Origin: Asanoa hainanensis
GTDB taxonomy: Bacteria; Actinomycetota; Actinomycetes; Mycobacteriales; Micromonosporaceae
Direction of reading: 5' to 3'
DNA length: 64,000 bases
NCBI RefSeq assembly: GCF_900188485.1
Contig: NZ_FZPH01000011.1
Location: forward strand, 1-64,000
The position numbers and the translations under genes were made by a program. The notes beneath the pieces were generated by a model that was not told where the DNA came from, made no database searches, and saw only the letters and a list, made by a program, of their open reading frames with translations. Shown one piece after another: positions 45,092 through 52,733 of this stretch. Within the stretch, counting starts at the first letter, position 1; each line of letters starts with the position of its first letter.

Positions 45092-45803
45092 CGAGCTCGG
45101 CGGGCACGAAGGAGAACGGCGTCACGCCGTCGAGGTTCATCAGATCCTTCATCTGCGGCACCTTCTGGCCGAGCTCGAGCCGGAACCGGAACGACGCGGG
45201 AATGTCGGCCAGCTCGACCTTGTCGAACGCGGCGGCCAGCTCGGCGTGGTCGCGACAGCGCTCCCGCAGCCGGTCCCGCGTCTGCTCCGGTGTCTCGTAC
45301 GAGAGCGCGTCATAGCCCGGCAGGGAGCGGATGAACTCCTCGACCTTGGCTCGCTGGGCGGTCGTGGGGTTCTCCTCCATCGGCACGATGATGCCCACCC
45401 GTTCCTGCGCCGCCACGTCGCCGTCGGCCGCGGTGAGCATCGAGCGCTCGACACCGTCAAACGTGCCGACCGCGAACGCGACCGCCTCCGCGTGCCACAG
45501 GTCGGTGACGGTGGCCTCCAAGGAAGCCGGCATATTCTCCGGCGCGGCGCCGGCGAGGACCTCGGGGAGGTCAGCGAACGTCCGCTGGTGGTCGGCGTAC
45601 GCCTGCTCCTTCGAGGTCGCGACCACGCCCGTCACGCCGGGCATCGCCCGGATGCGCTGCTCTACGCCGGCGAAGTCGGTGGCGACCGCGTCATCGAGAA
45701 ACACGACGACCCGGGCCGGCAGCGGCTCGACGTCGTCGCCGCACCCGGACAGGCCGGTCGCGAGCAAGGCAAGAACGACGAGGGTACGAACGGCGCGGCG
45801 CAT
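45081..45803 (-). CDS. Lipoprotein with two FtsX-ectodomain-like repeats (copy B)
   Basis: A 240-aa paralogue of the 36303 gene in opposite orientation: lipobox LSGC, half 1 RVVVFLDDAVATDFAGVEQRIRAMPGVTGVVATSKEQAYADHQRTF...MPASLEATVTD, half 2 RVGIIVPMEENPTT...VEEFIRSLPGYDALSYETPEQTRDRLRERCRDHAELAAAFDKVELADIPASFRFRL...NLDGVTPFSFVPAELVKD. Its C-terminal half is nearly identical to copy A at DNA and protein level; the N-terminal half differs more. A TATCGT box 7 nt before the ATG (45811-45816) suggests leaderless transcription. Same inferred role as copy A. Confidence 0.75.
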   Translation of the reverse strand: MRRAVRTLVVLALLATGLSGCGDDVEPLPARVVVFLDDAVATDFAGVEQRIRAMPGVTGVVATSKEQAYADHQRTFADLPEVLAGAAPENMPASLEATVTDLWHAEAVAFAVGTFDGVERSMLTAADGDVAAQERVGIIVPMEENPTTAQRAKVEEFIRSLPGYDALSYETPEQTRDRLRERCRDHAELAAAFDKVELADIPASFRFRLELGQKVPQMKDLMNLDGVTPFSFVPAELVKD

Positions 45804-45810
45804 GCGCCGG

Positions 45811-45816
45811 ACGATA
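45811..45816 (-). promoter_or_regulatory. Probable leaderless -10 box of lipoprotein copy B
   Basis: TATCGT on the minus strand, 7 nt before the ATG at 45801-45803, in the context GTCGCTATCGTCC, like TTCGCTATCCTCC before copy A. Confidence 0.4.
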
Positions 45817-45978
45817 GCGACTCCAGGCCAGTATCGGTGACCCGCACAGCGGCGGTCGAGGCCGCCAAGGGTGGTGGGTTCAGCGCCTTCGGCTCCGCGA
45901 ATCGTCCACTCGTGCGCTACCGCGATATCCGCGTGGCGGGTCTACTGGTTTGACTCGGCTCCGGGCGAGGAGGTCGAC

Positions 45979-46449
45979 ATGAGTGTCTACGAGATTCGAC
46001 ACGGTGATCATCTGGTCGTCAAGCGGAGATTTGCCGGCGTGGTGCCCTACACGCATCACGGAATTTACGTCGGCTCGCGCAAGGTCATCCATTTCACCGG
46101 GCGTACGGCCGCGACCGCGACTGTCCGCAAGACAACGATCGAACAGTTCATCGCCGACAGCGCGTTGGCGGTGCGGGTTTACGACGGGAAGACGCTGAAG
46201 CGCAAAGAGACCTGTCGGCGCGCGGAGGAGATCCTGCGCACCAGCAAGGCGTACAGCTATGTGAACAACAACTGCGAGCATCTCGCCACCTTGTGCAAGG
46301 CGGGAGAGTCGAAAAGCCACCAGGTCGACAGCCGAGTGGACTTCGTGGTCTACGGCAGGCAGTCAGAGATCGCCCCGCGCTTTCCGGACTCGATCTTCAA
46401 TCCCGGCTTCACGGACGTCAAGGTCCTTCGCTATCGGTTGCGAAACTGA
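45979..46449 (+). CDS. LRAT/NlpC-P60-fold protein
   Basis: A 156-aa protein of the lecithin:retinol acyltransferase-like branch of the NlpC/P60 papain-type fold: GDHLVVKRRFAGVVPYTHHGIYVGSRKVIHFTG contains the catalytic-type His in HHGIYVG; SKAYSYVNNNCEHLATLC contains the N-C-E-H nucleophile motif, with Cys as expected. These enzymes act on lipids or peptidoglycan as acyltransferases/phospholipases. ATG 45979 with GAGGAGG upstream. Codon use and GC are lower than in neighbours, so it is probably acquired. Tail overlaps the 46418 gene by 32 bp. Confidence 0.82.
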   Translation: MSVYEIRHGDHLVVKRRFAGVVPYTHHGIYVGSRKVIHFTGRTAATATVRKTTIEQFIADSALAVRVYDGKTLKRKETCRRAEEILRTSKAYSYVNNNCEHLATLCKAGESKSHQVDSRVDFVVYGRQSEIAPRFPDSIFNPGFTDVKVLRYRLRN

Positions 46450-46906
46450 CCTGCTCCGGGCCGCGGGCGTCGCCAACCGCGGCAGCCTGGTCCATGAACC
46501 TCACGAAGCCGGGCGGGTAACTGGTCAAGGTCAGGACCGCCGACCAGAGCCGCGCGAACGCCGGTCGACTCATCGACGCACGCGTGCCGGACTCCCAAAC
46601 GTTCGCGAGCTTGCGGCTCACCAGCCGATTGTCGATCAGATACCACTGCTCGAAGCAAAGATCGAAATACTCCCAGGCAGCCCGGACCGACGTCTCCCTC
46701 GCCGCTTCGTCAAGGTCCTCGAGTCGAAAGTGGGGGTCCAGAAAAACGGCGGGCATGCGGCGCAGCAGCTCGTTGTAGCGCCGGTTGTGCTCGGCGAAGT
46801 TCTGGATGAACAACTGCCGTCGCACCGCCCGAAGTTGAGCGAGAATCGCGACGATCGACACTGTCAGCGCCAGGGCGGCGATGTAGTCCGTCGGCGCCTT
46901 GAACAT
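46418..46906 (-). CDS. Membrane-anchored protein of unknown function
   Basis: A 162-aa protein: one N-terminal helix (YIAALALTVSIVAILAQL), then a cytoplasmic helical domain beginning RAVRRQLFIQNFAEHNRRYNELLRRMPAVFL, similar in layout to uncharacterised anchored effectors or DUF4760-like proteins. It contains WEYFDLCFEQWYLIDNRLVSRKLANVWESG, a recurrent motif of such families. ATG 46904-46906 with AAGGGG upstream. It overlaps the LRAT gene end by 32 bp. No function is assigned. Confidence 0.6.
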   Translation of the reverse strand: MFKAPTDYIAALALTVSIVAILAQLRAVRRQLFIQNFAEHNRRYNELLRRMPAVFLDPHFRLEDLDEAARETSVRAAWEYFDLCFEQWYLIDNRLVSRKLANVWESGTRASMSRPAFARLWSAVLTLTSYPPGFVRFMDQAAAVGDARGPEQVSFATDSEGP

Positions 46907-46981
46907 TTCGCGCCCCTTCGCACGTGAGCGACGCCGAAGCGTCGCGCTGGCCGCGAGCCGAGCCTCGGCAGGCACGGCGTC

Positions 46982-47424
46982 CTATGTAACCTGCGGCATT
47001 GCCCGCAATCGGTCAAGGGCCGATGTCCAGCCCGCCTCGTACAACTCCCGGGACACCTTGAACCACCTGGTATAGGTTTGATCTGGTTCCACGTCTCCCT
47101 CTCCGTCGCCCTCGGCGACGAAGATGTGGCCATCCATCTGCCAGACCAGGATGTCCCATCCCTGGTCCATGTCGAGATACGGCTTTTCGATCGTGCCGCA
47201 TGGGATGTCCGCAACGGTCCAGGCACGAATCTTGGCCACAGGTTCGCTCCACCAAGCCCAACCAATGCGGGTAGCCGGCGACGAGACAACGTAGGCCAGG
47301 TTGAGTGACTCCACCCCCCCCGGTCCGTGCCCCACACGGCGAGTTCGACCGTGAAATCCTGGGCCTCAGGAAAATCGTCCGGGTTGAAGCCGGTCAGGCC
47401 GGAGATTCCGTCAAAGATATTCAT
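46982..47424 (-). pseudogene. Small gene with a frameshift at an 8-C run
   Basis: The first part reads MNIFDGISGLTGFNPDDFPEAQDFTVELAVWGTDRGG; after the run of eight C at 47314-47321 (G on the coding strand) the sense continues in another frame: VESLNLAYVVSSPATRIGWAWWSEPVAKIRAWTVADIPCGTIEKPYLDMDQGWDILVWQMDGHIFVAEG...ALDRLRAMPQVT. Together about 145 residues. The coding strand start ATG is 47422-47424, overlapping the 47421-47804 stop by 4 bp (ATGA). It may be a broken gene, a sequencing slip, or slippage-controlled (phase variation). Protein family unrecognised; aromatic-rich, soluble. Confidence 0.6.
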
Positions 47425-47804
47425 CGACCTGACCTTCTCACAGCAGCGGCCGGTGACCTACTTCCTCCCAGTGCGCTGAGCACCAGGGTTGCTTCCGCAC
47501 CGTTCGACTGCCGCCAGAGGATCACCGGCGTGGTCGCGGGCATTTCGATCCTGTCGATCTCGTCCCACCCGACCGTCGTAGTACGCAAGAACTCGCGCAC
47601 CACGACTCCGCGCGGCTTGGCGAACACCCCGAGCATCGGCGCGCGGAGAGCGCCAGCCCAGAAGCAGGCGGAGAACAAGAGGATCCCGACAACAGCCAGC
47701 GAGTTCTTCTGCGTCAGGGCCGATATGGTCAAGGTGGCCGCCAACACCGTCATACAGAGCACCAGAACGATGTTCCAGAACCATGATCGCCAAGCCGACT
47801 TCAT
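47421..47804 (-). CDS. Small membrane protein with PH-like domain
   Basis: A 127-aa protein with two helices (WFWNIVLVLCMTVLAATLTISAL and LAVVGILLFSACFWAGALRAPML) and a short domain GVFAKPRGVVVREFLRTTTVGWDEIDRIEMPATTPVILWRQSNGAEATLVLSALGG, the pattern of bacterial PH-like membrane proteins. ATG at the 47804 side; 4-bp overlap with the next gene suggests a two-gene operon. The final SRSPAAAVRRSGR may be a slipped end. Function unknown. Confidence 0.6.
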   Translation of the reverse strand: MKSAWRSWFWNIVLVLCMTVLAATLTISALTQKNSLAVVGILLFSACFWAGALRAPMLGVFAKPRGVVVREFLRTTTVGWDEIDRIEMPATTPVILWRQSNGAEATLVLSALGGSRSPAAAVRRSGR

Positions 47805-47937
47805 CGAACCTCCGCGTCCGGCTTTCTATCCCACGGACAGGCGGGTGGGAGGTCGCAGCAACGATCCTAGGGCGCTCCCACCCGCCCACGACCACGCGAG
47901 GTCAGCCCGGTCCCTTGGTCTGCGGGGCAGCGGGGCA

Positions 47938-48030
47938 GCGGTCGTGCGAGCGCGCTTCCCTGATCGGTACCGGGTTGCGGTCGATCTTGGTGCCGGATGC
48001 GGCTTGCGACAGGGCGAAATCTTCGCAGTA
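47938..48030 (+). pseudogene. Tyrosine-recombinase (integrase) remnant
   Basis: In one frame the strand reads AVVRARFPDRYRVAVDLGAGCGLRQGEIFAVAP. VAVDLGAGCGLRQGE is the very conserved segment of phage-type integrases that carries the first catalytic Arg. Nothing before or after it fits an integrase, so only about 30 codons survive. It lies between the 45.9-47.8 kb accessory genes and metH, the kind of scar an integrated element leaves. No attachment site is recognisable. Confidence 0.65.
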
Positions 48031-48079
48031 GCCCCGCCCACAGCCCGCTCTCCCCCGCAGGTCAGGGACCACCTCGCAG

Positions 48080-51000
48080 CTACTTGGCGTTGAAGTAGTT
48101 GGCTTCCGGGTGGTGGACGATGATGGCGTCCGTGGCCTGTTCCGGGACCAGTTGGAACTCCTCCGACAGGTGTACGCCGATCCGGCCCGCGTCCAACAGG
48201 TCTACGACCTTCGCGCGGTCCTCCAGGTCCGGGCACGCCGGGTAGCCGAAGGCGTACCGGCAACCCCGGTATTCCGTGCGTAGCAGGCCCGTCAGGGTCG
48301 GCGGGTCCGAGGCGGCCACCGGGTCGCCCGACGGCAGGACGAGCTCCGAGCGGATCCGTTGGTGCCAGTACTCGGCCAGCGCCTCCGTCAGCTGCACCGA
48401 CAGGCCGTGGACCTCCAGGTAGTCCCGGTACTCGTTGCGGGCGAACAGTTTCGCCGTGTACTCGCTGATCGGTTGGCCTACCGTGACCAGCTGGAGGGCG
48501 ACGACGTCCGCAGCGGAGGCCGAGAAGAAGTCCGCCAGGCACAGGCGGCGTTCCTGGCGTTGGCGCGGGAACGAGAAGCGGGTCAGTTCCGTCCCGCCGT
48601 CGGCCGCGTACACCACCAGGTCGTTGCCCGACGAGCGGGCCGGGAAGTAGCCGTAGACCACCGACGCCTCCAGGACCTGGTCGGCGGCCAGGCGGTCCAG
48701 CCAGTAGCGCAGCCGTGGGCGGCCCTCCGTCTCGACCAGCTCCTCGTAGGACGGGCCGCTGCCGCGGGCGCCGCGCAGGCCCCACTGGCCGAGGAACAGC
48801 GCGCGCTCGTCCAGCAGCGCCGCATAGGACGCGAGCGGCAAGCCCTTGACCACCCGGGTGCCCAGGAACGGCGCGGTCGGGATGTCCACGGAGGTGGCGA
48901 CGTCCGAGCGCACCGAGTCGTCCGCCAACGACGGCAGGTCCGCGGAGACCTGGGCTCGCTGCCGTTCCCGCCGGGCCCGGCGCGCCGCCAGGGCCGCCTC
49001 CCGCGCGGGGTCGACCACCGGGGCACCACCGCGCCGCGCCGTCATCACACGGTCCATCAAGGACAGTCCCTCGAAGGCGTCGCGGGCGTAGTGCACCTCG
49101 CCGCCGACGTACAGCGACCGCAGGTCGTCCTCCACATAGGACCGCGTCAGCGCCGCGCCGCCCAGCAGGACCGGCCACCGCGAAGCGACGCCCCGGGAGA
49201 GCATCTCCTGCAGGTTCTCCTTCATCACCACCGTGCTCTTGACCAGCAGCCCCGACATGCCGATCGCGTCCGCGTCGTGCGACTCGGCGGCGTCCAGGAT
49301 CGACGCGATCGGTTGCTTGATGCCGATGTTGACGACCTCGTATCCGTTGTTGGACAGGATGATGTCGACCAGGTTCTTGCCGATGTCGTGCACGTCGCCC
49401 TTGACCGTGGCCAGCACGATGCGGCCCTTGCCCTGGTCGTCGTCGGACTTCTCGATGTGCGGCTCCAGGTGCGCCACCGCGGCCTTCATCACCTCGGCCG
49501 ACTGGAGCACGAACGGCAGCTGCATCTGGCCCGAGCCGAACAGCTCGCCGACGACCTTCATGCCGTCGAGCAGCGTGTCGTTGATGATCGCCAGGGCGGA
49601 CCGTGACTCCAACGCCGCCAAAAGATCGTCTTCGAGGCCGACCCGCTCACCGTCGATGATCCGGCGCTTGAGCCGCTCGTCCAGCGGCAGCGACGCGAGC
49701 TCCGCCGCCCGGGTCGCCCGCGCCGAGGCCACGTCGACGCCCTCGAACAGCGCGATGAACTCCTGCACGGGGTCGTAGCCCGGCCGGCGCCGGTCATAGA
49801 CGAGATCCAGCGCCACGGAGCGCTGCGACTCCGGAATCCGCGACATCGGCAGGATCTTGCTCGCGTGCACGATCGCGCTGGTCAGGCCCGCGGAGACGCA
49901 CTCGTGCAGGAACACCGAGTTGAGCACCTGCCGGGCCGCCGGGTTGAGGCCGAACGAGATGTTCGAGATGCCGAGCGTGAAGTTGACGCCCGGATAGAGC
50001 GAGGCGATGGACCGGATCGCCTCGATCGTCTCGATCCCGTCCCGCCGCGTCTCCTCCTGGCCCGTCGCGATCGGGAACGTCAGCGCGTCGATCAGGATGT
50101 CCGACCGCGCCAGGCCCCACCGCCCGGTCAGGTCGTCGATCAGCCGCCGGGCGACCCGGACCTTCCACTCCGCCGTCCGCGCCTGGCCCTCCTCGTCGAT
50201 CAACAGGGCGACGACGGCAGCGCCGTGCTCCCGCACGATCGGCATCACCCGCGCGTACCGCGAGGTGGGTCCGTCGCCGTCCTCGAAGTTGACCGAGTTG
50301 ACCACGCACCGACCGCCGAGCATCTCCAGGCCGGCCTCCACCACGGCGGGCTCGGTCGAGTCGAGCATGATCGGCAGCGTGGAAGCGGTCGCGAAGCGGC
50401 CGGCGAGCTCCTTCATGTCGACCGCGCCGTCCCGACCGACGTAGTCGACGCACAGGTCGAGCAGGTGCGAGCCGTCCCGAGCCTGCGAGCGGGCCAGCTC
50501 CACACAGGCCTGCCAGTCGCCGGCCAGCATCGCCTCGCGGAACGCCTTGGAGCCGTTGGCGTTGGTCCGCTCGCCGACCATGAGCAGGCTAGCGTCCTGC
50601 GCGAACGGCACGTGGTGGTAGATCGAGGACACGCCGGGCTCGACGACCGGCTCCCGCTCGACGCGCGCCGGGTGGACCCCCAACGCGTCGACGACCGCCG
50701 AAATATGCGAAGGCGTGGTGCCGCAACACCCACCCACGAGGGCGGCCCCGTAGGAAGACACAAAATCGCTCAGCGCCGACGCCAGCTCCAAAGGCGTCAA
50801 CGGGTAGTACGCGCCGTCCGACGTCAGTTGCGGCAACCCCGCGTTCGGCATCACCGACAGGGGTACGCGCGCGTGCTGCGCCAGGTACCGCAGGTGCTCG
50901 GTCATCTCCGCCGGCCCGGTGGCGCAGTTGAGCCCGATCAGGTCGACGCCGAGCGGCTCGATCGCGGTCAGCGCGGCGCCGATCTCACTGCCGAGCAGCA

Positions 51001-51592
51001 TCGTCCCGGTGGTCTCGACCGTCACATGGGCCACGATCGGCACCGTGCGCCCCGCGTCGGTCATCGCCCGGCGCGCGCCGTTGACCGCCGACTTGAGCTG
51101 CAGCAGGTCCTGGCAGGTCTCGATGATCAACGCGTCGGAGCCGCCGAGCAGCAACCCGAGGGCGTTCTCCTGGTACGCGTCGCGCAGATCGCGATAGGCC
51201 GCGTGCCCCAGCGTCGGCAGCTTGGTGCCGGGCCCCATGGACCCGAGCACGAACCGAGGGCGATCAACCGAGCTGAACCGGTCGGCGGAGCTCCGGGCGA
51301 TCCGGGCACCGGCCTCCGCCAGCTCACGGATGCGCGACTCGATCCCGTACTCCCCCAGGTTGCCGAGGTTGGCCCCGAAGGTGTTGGTCTCGACGCAGTC
51401 AGCACCTGCGGTGAAATAGGCGTCGTGCACCCCGCCGACCACCTCCGGCCGGGTCACGTTGAGCACCTCGTTGCAGCCCTCGTGGCCCTCGAAGTCGTCG
51501 AGTGTCAGATCGGCCGCCTGGAGCATGGTGCCCATCGCGCCGTCGGCGATCAGTACCCGGCCGGCGAGCGCGTCAAGGAACGAGTTCGACAC
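48080..51592 (-). CDS. metH: Cobalamin-dependent methionine synthase
   Basis: Makes methionine from homocysteine and 5-methyltetrahydrofolate with a corrinoid. The 1170-aa product carries all modules: homocysteine-binding barrel (GAMGTMLQ; zinc Cys223 in NCATG and Cys289/290 in GGCCGTTP), pterin-binding domain (VGERTNANG near 340), helical cap and B12 domain (DVHDIGKN around 735, the DxHxxG His ligand), and the AdoMet reactivation domain (RYAFGYPACPD near 1115; HHPEANYF at the end). GTG start at 51590-51592. Matches Rv2124c in order. No B12 riboswitch was recognised in the 200-bp gap upstream. Confidence 0.96.
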   Translation of the reverse strand: MSNSFLDALAGRVLIADGAMGTMLQAADLTLDDFEGHEGCNEVLNVTRPEVVGGVHDAYFTAGADCVETNTFGANLGNLGEYGIESRIRELAEAGARIARSSADRFSSVDRPRFVLGSMGPGTKLPTLGHAAYRDLRDAYQENALGLLLGGSDALIIETCQDLLQLKSAVNGARRAMTDAGRTVPIVAHVTVETTGTMLLGSEIGAALTAIEPLGVDLIGLNCATGPAEMTEHLRYLAQHARVPLSVMPNAGLPQLTSDGAYYPLTPLELASALSDFVSSYGAALVGGCCGTTPSHISAVVDALGVHPARVEREPVVEPGVSSIYHHVPFAQDASLLMVGERTNANGSKAFREAMLAGDWQACVELARSQARDGSHLLDLCVDYVGRDGAVDMKELAGRFATASTLPIMLDSTEPAVVEAGLEMLGGRCVVNSVNFEDGDGPTSRYARVMPIVREHGAAVVALLIDEEGQARTAEWKVRVARRLIDDLTGRWGLARSDILIDALTFPIATGQEETRRDGIETIEAIRSIASLYPGVNFTLGISNISFGLNPAARQVLNSVFLHECVSAGLTSAIVHASKILPMSRIPESQRSVALDLVYDRRRPGYDPVQEFIALFEGVDVASARATRAAELASLPLDERLKRRIIDGERVGLEDDLLAALESRSALAIINDTLLDGMKVVGELFGSGQMQLPFVLQSAEVMKAAVAHLEPHIEKSDDDQGKGRIVLATVKGDVHDIGKNLVDIILSNNGYEVVNIGIKQPIASILDAAESHDADAIGMSGLLVKSTVVMKENLQEMLSRGVASRWPVLLGGAALTRSYVEDDLRSLYVGGEVHYARDAFEGLSLMDRVMTARRGGAPVVDPAREAALAARRARRERQRAQVSADLPSLADDSVRSDVATSVDIPTAPFLGTRVVKGLPLASYAALLDERALFLGQWGLRGARGSGPSYEELVETEGRPRLRYWLDRLAADQVLEASVVYGYFPARSSGNDLVVYAADGGTELTRFSFPRQRQERRLCLADFFSASAADVVALQLVTVGQPISEYTAKLFARNEYRDYLEVHGLSVQLTEALAEYWHQRIRSELVLPSGDPVAASDPPTLTGLLRTEYRGCRYAFGYPACPDLEDRAKVVDLLDAGRIGVHLSEEFQLVPEQATDAIIVHHPEANYFNAK

Positions 51593-51790
51593 CCTCTCAG
51601 GCTAGTGCGTCCGTCCGTTTCGCGTAGGAAGCGATGATCCAAACCGGTTGGCCGATGTGACCGGCGTCGCTACGGGTCACCCACCGGCGCCGCGCCGCCG
51701 AGCCCTCACTGGCGGGGCCACGTAGGCTGGCGAGGTGAACGTACGGACCAGCACGGCGACCGGCACGACACGGTGGACGGAGGGCGTCGC

Positions 51791-52660
51791 ATGACCGAGT
51801 TCGATGGACTGCCCGAGTTGCGCTCGCCGGTCGCGATCGCGGCGTTCGAGGGATGGAACGACGCCGCCGACGCCTCGACGGCCGCGATCGAACACCTCGA
51901 GCAGGTGTGGGGCGCGCGCGAGGTCGCGGCGCTCGATCCCGAGGACTTCTACGACTTCCAGGTCAGCCGGCCGACCATCACCATGGCCGACGGCGAGACC
52001 CGGCGCATCGAGTGGCCGACCACCCGCTTCATGGTGGCCAGCCCCGAGGGCACCGACCGCGACGTCGTGCTGATCCGGGGCATCGAGCCCAGCATGCGCT
52101 GGCGCACCTTCTGCGAGCAGGTGCTCGAGGTCTGCCACAGCCTGGAGATCAACCGGGTGGTGCTGCTCGGCGCCCTGCTCGCCGACGTCCCGTTCACCCG
52201 CCCGCTGCCGATCAGCGGCAGCGCGTCCGACAAGGACGCCGCGGACCGCTACCAGCTCACCCCGACGCGGTACGACGGCCCGACCGGCATCGTCGGCGTG
52301 CTGCACGACGCCTGCCAGAAGGCCGAGGTCGAGGCGCTCTCGTTCTGGGTGCACGTGCCCCACTACGCCAACAACCCGCCGTGCCCGAAGGCCACGCTCG
52401 CCCTGTTGCACCGGGTCGAAGAGGTGCTCGACCTGCCGGTGCCGATGGCCGACCTGGCCGAGGAGTCGGCCGAGTGGGAGCAGCGGGTCAAGGCGGCCGC
52501 CGAGCAGGACGCGGAGCTCGGCGAGTACGTCCGTGAGCTGGAGGAACGCGCCGGCGACGCCGGCATCCAGTCGGTCAGCGGCGACGAGATCGCCCAGGAG
52601 TTCGAGAAGTACCTCCGCCGCCGCGGCGGATCCGCCGGGCCGACGGCCGGCTCTTGGTAG
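51791..52660 (+). CDS. PAC2-family (proteasome assembly chaperone-like) protein
   Basis: A 289-aa PAC2-domain protein: SPVAIAAFEGWNDAADASTAAIEHLEQVWGA, VLIRGIEPSMRWRTFCEQVLEVCHSL, VVLLGALLADVPFTRPLPISGSASD, HVPHYANNPPCPKATLALLHRVEEVLDLPVP, then a coiled-coil tail (ESAEWEQRVKAAAEQDAELGEYVRELEERAG). The fold resembles eukaryotic PAC2, a proteasome assembly chaperone. Actinobacterial members occur with Pup-proteasome genes (Rv2125 in M. tuberculosis). ATG 51791 has GGAGGG upstream. Divergent from metH. Confidence 0.9.
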   Translation: MTEFDGLPELRSPVAIAAFEGWNDAADASTAAIEHLEQVWGAREVAALDPEDFYDFQVSRPTITMADGETRRIEWPTTRFMVASPEGTDRDVVLIRGIEPSMRWRTFCEQVLEVCHSLEINRVVLLGALLADVPFTRPLPISGSASDKDAADRYQLTPTRYDGPTGIVGVLHDACQKAEVEALSFWVHVPHYANNPPCPKATLALLHRVEEVLDLPVPMADLAEESAEWEQRVKAAAEQDAELGEYVRELEERAGDAGIQSVSGDEIAQEFEKYLRRRGGSAGPTAGSW

Positions 52661-52733
52661 CCGGCGTGTCGGGCGCGACCGCCCGCTTGCGGGGGTCCAT
52701 CCTAGGAGGGTCGCCCGAGCGGGAGGTCGCGTC

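Noticed and set aside
51593-51790. Cobalamin riboswitch upstream of metH
   Set aside because: No B12-box-like block or long structured leader could be recognised by eye.
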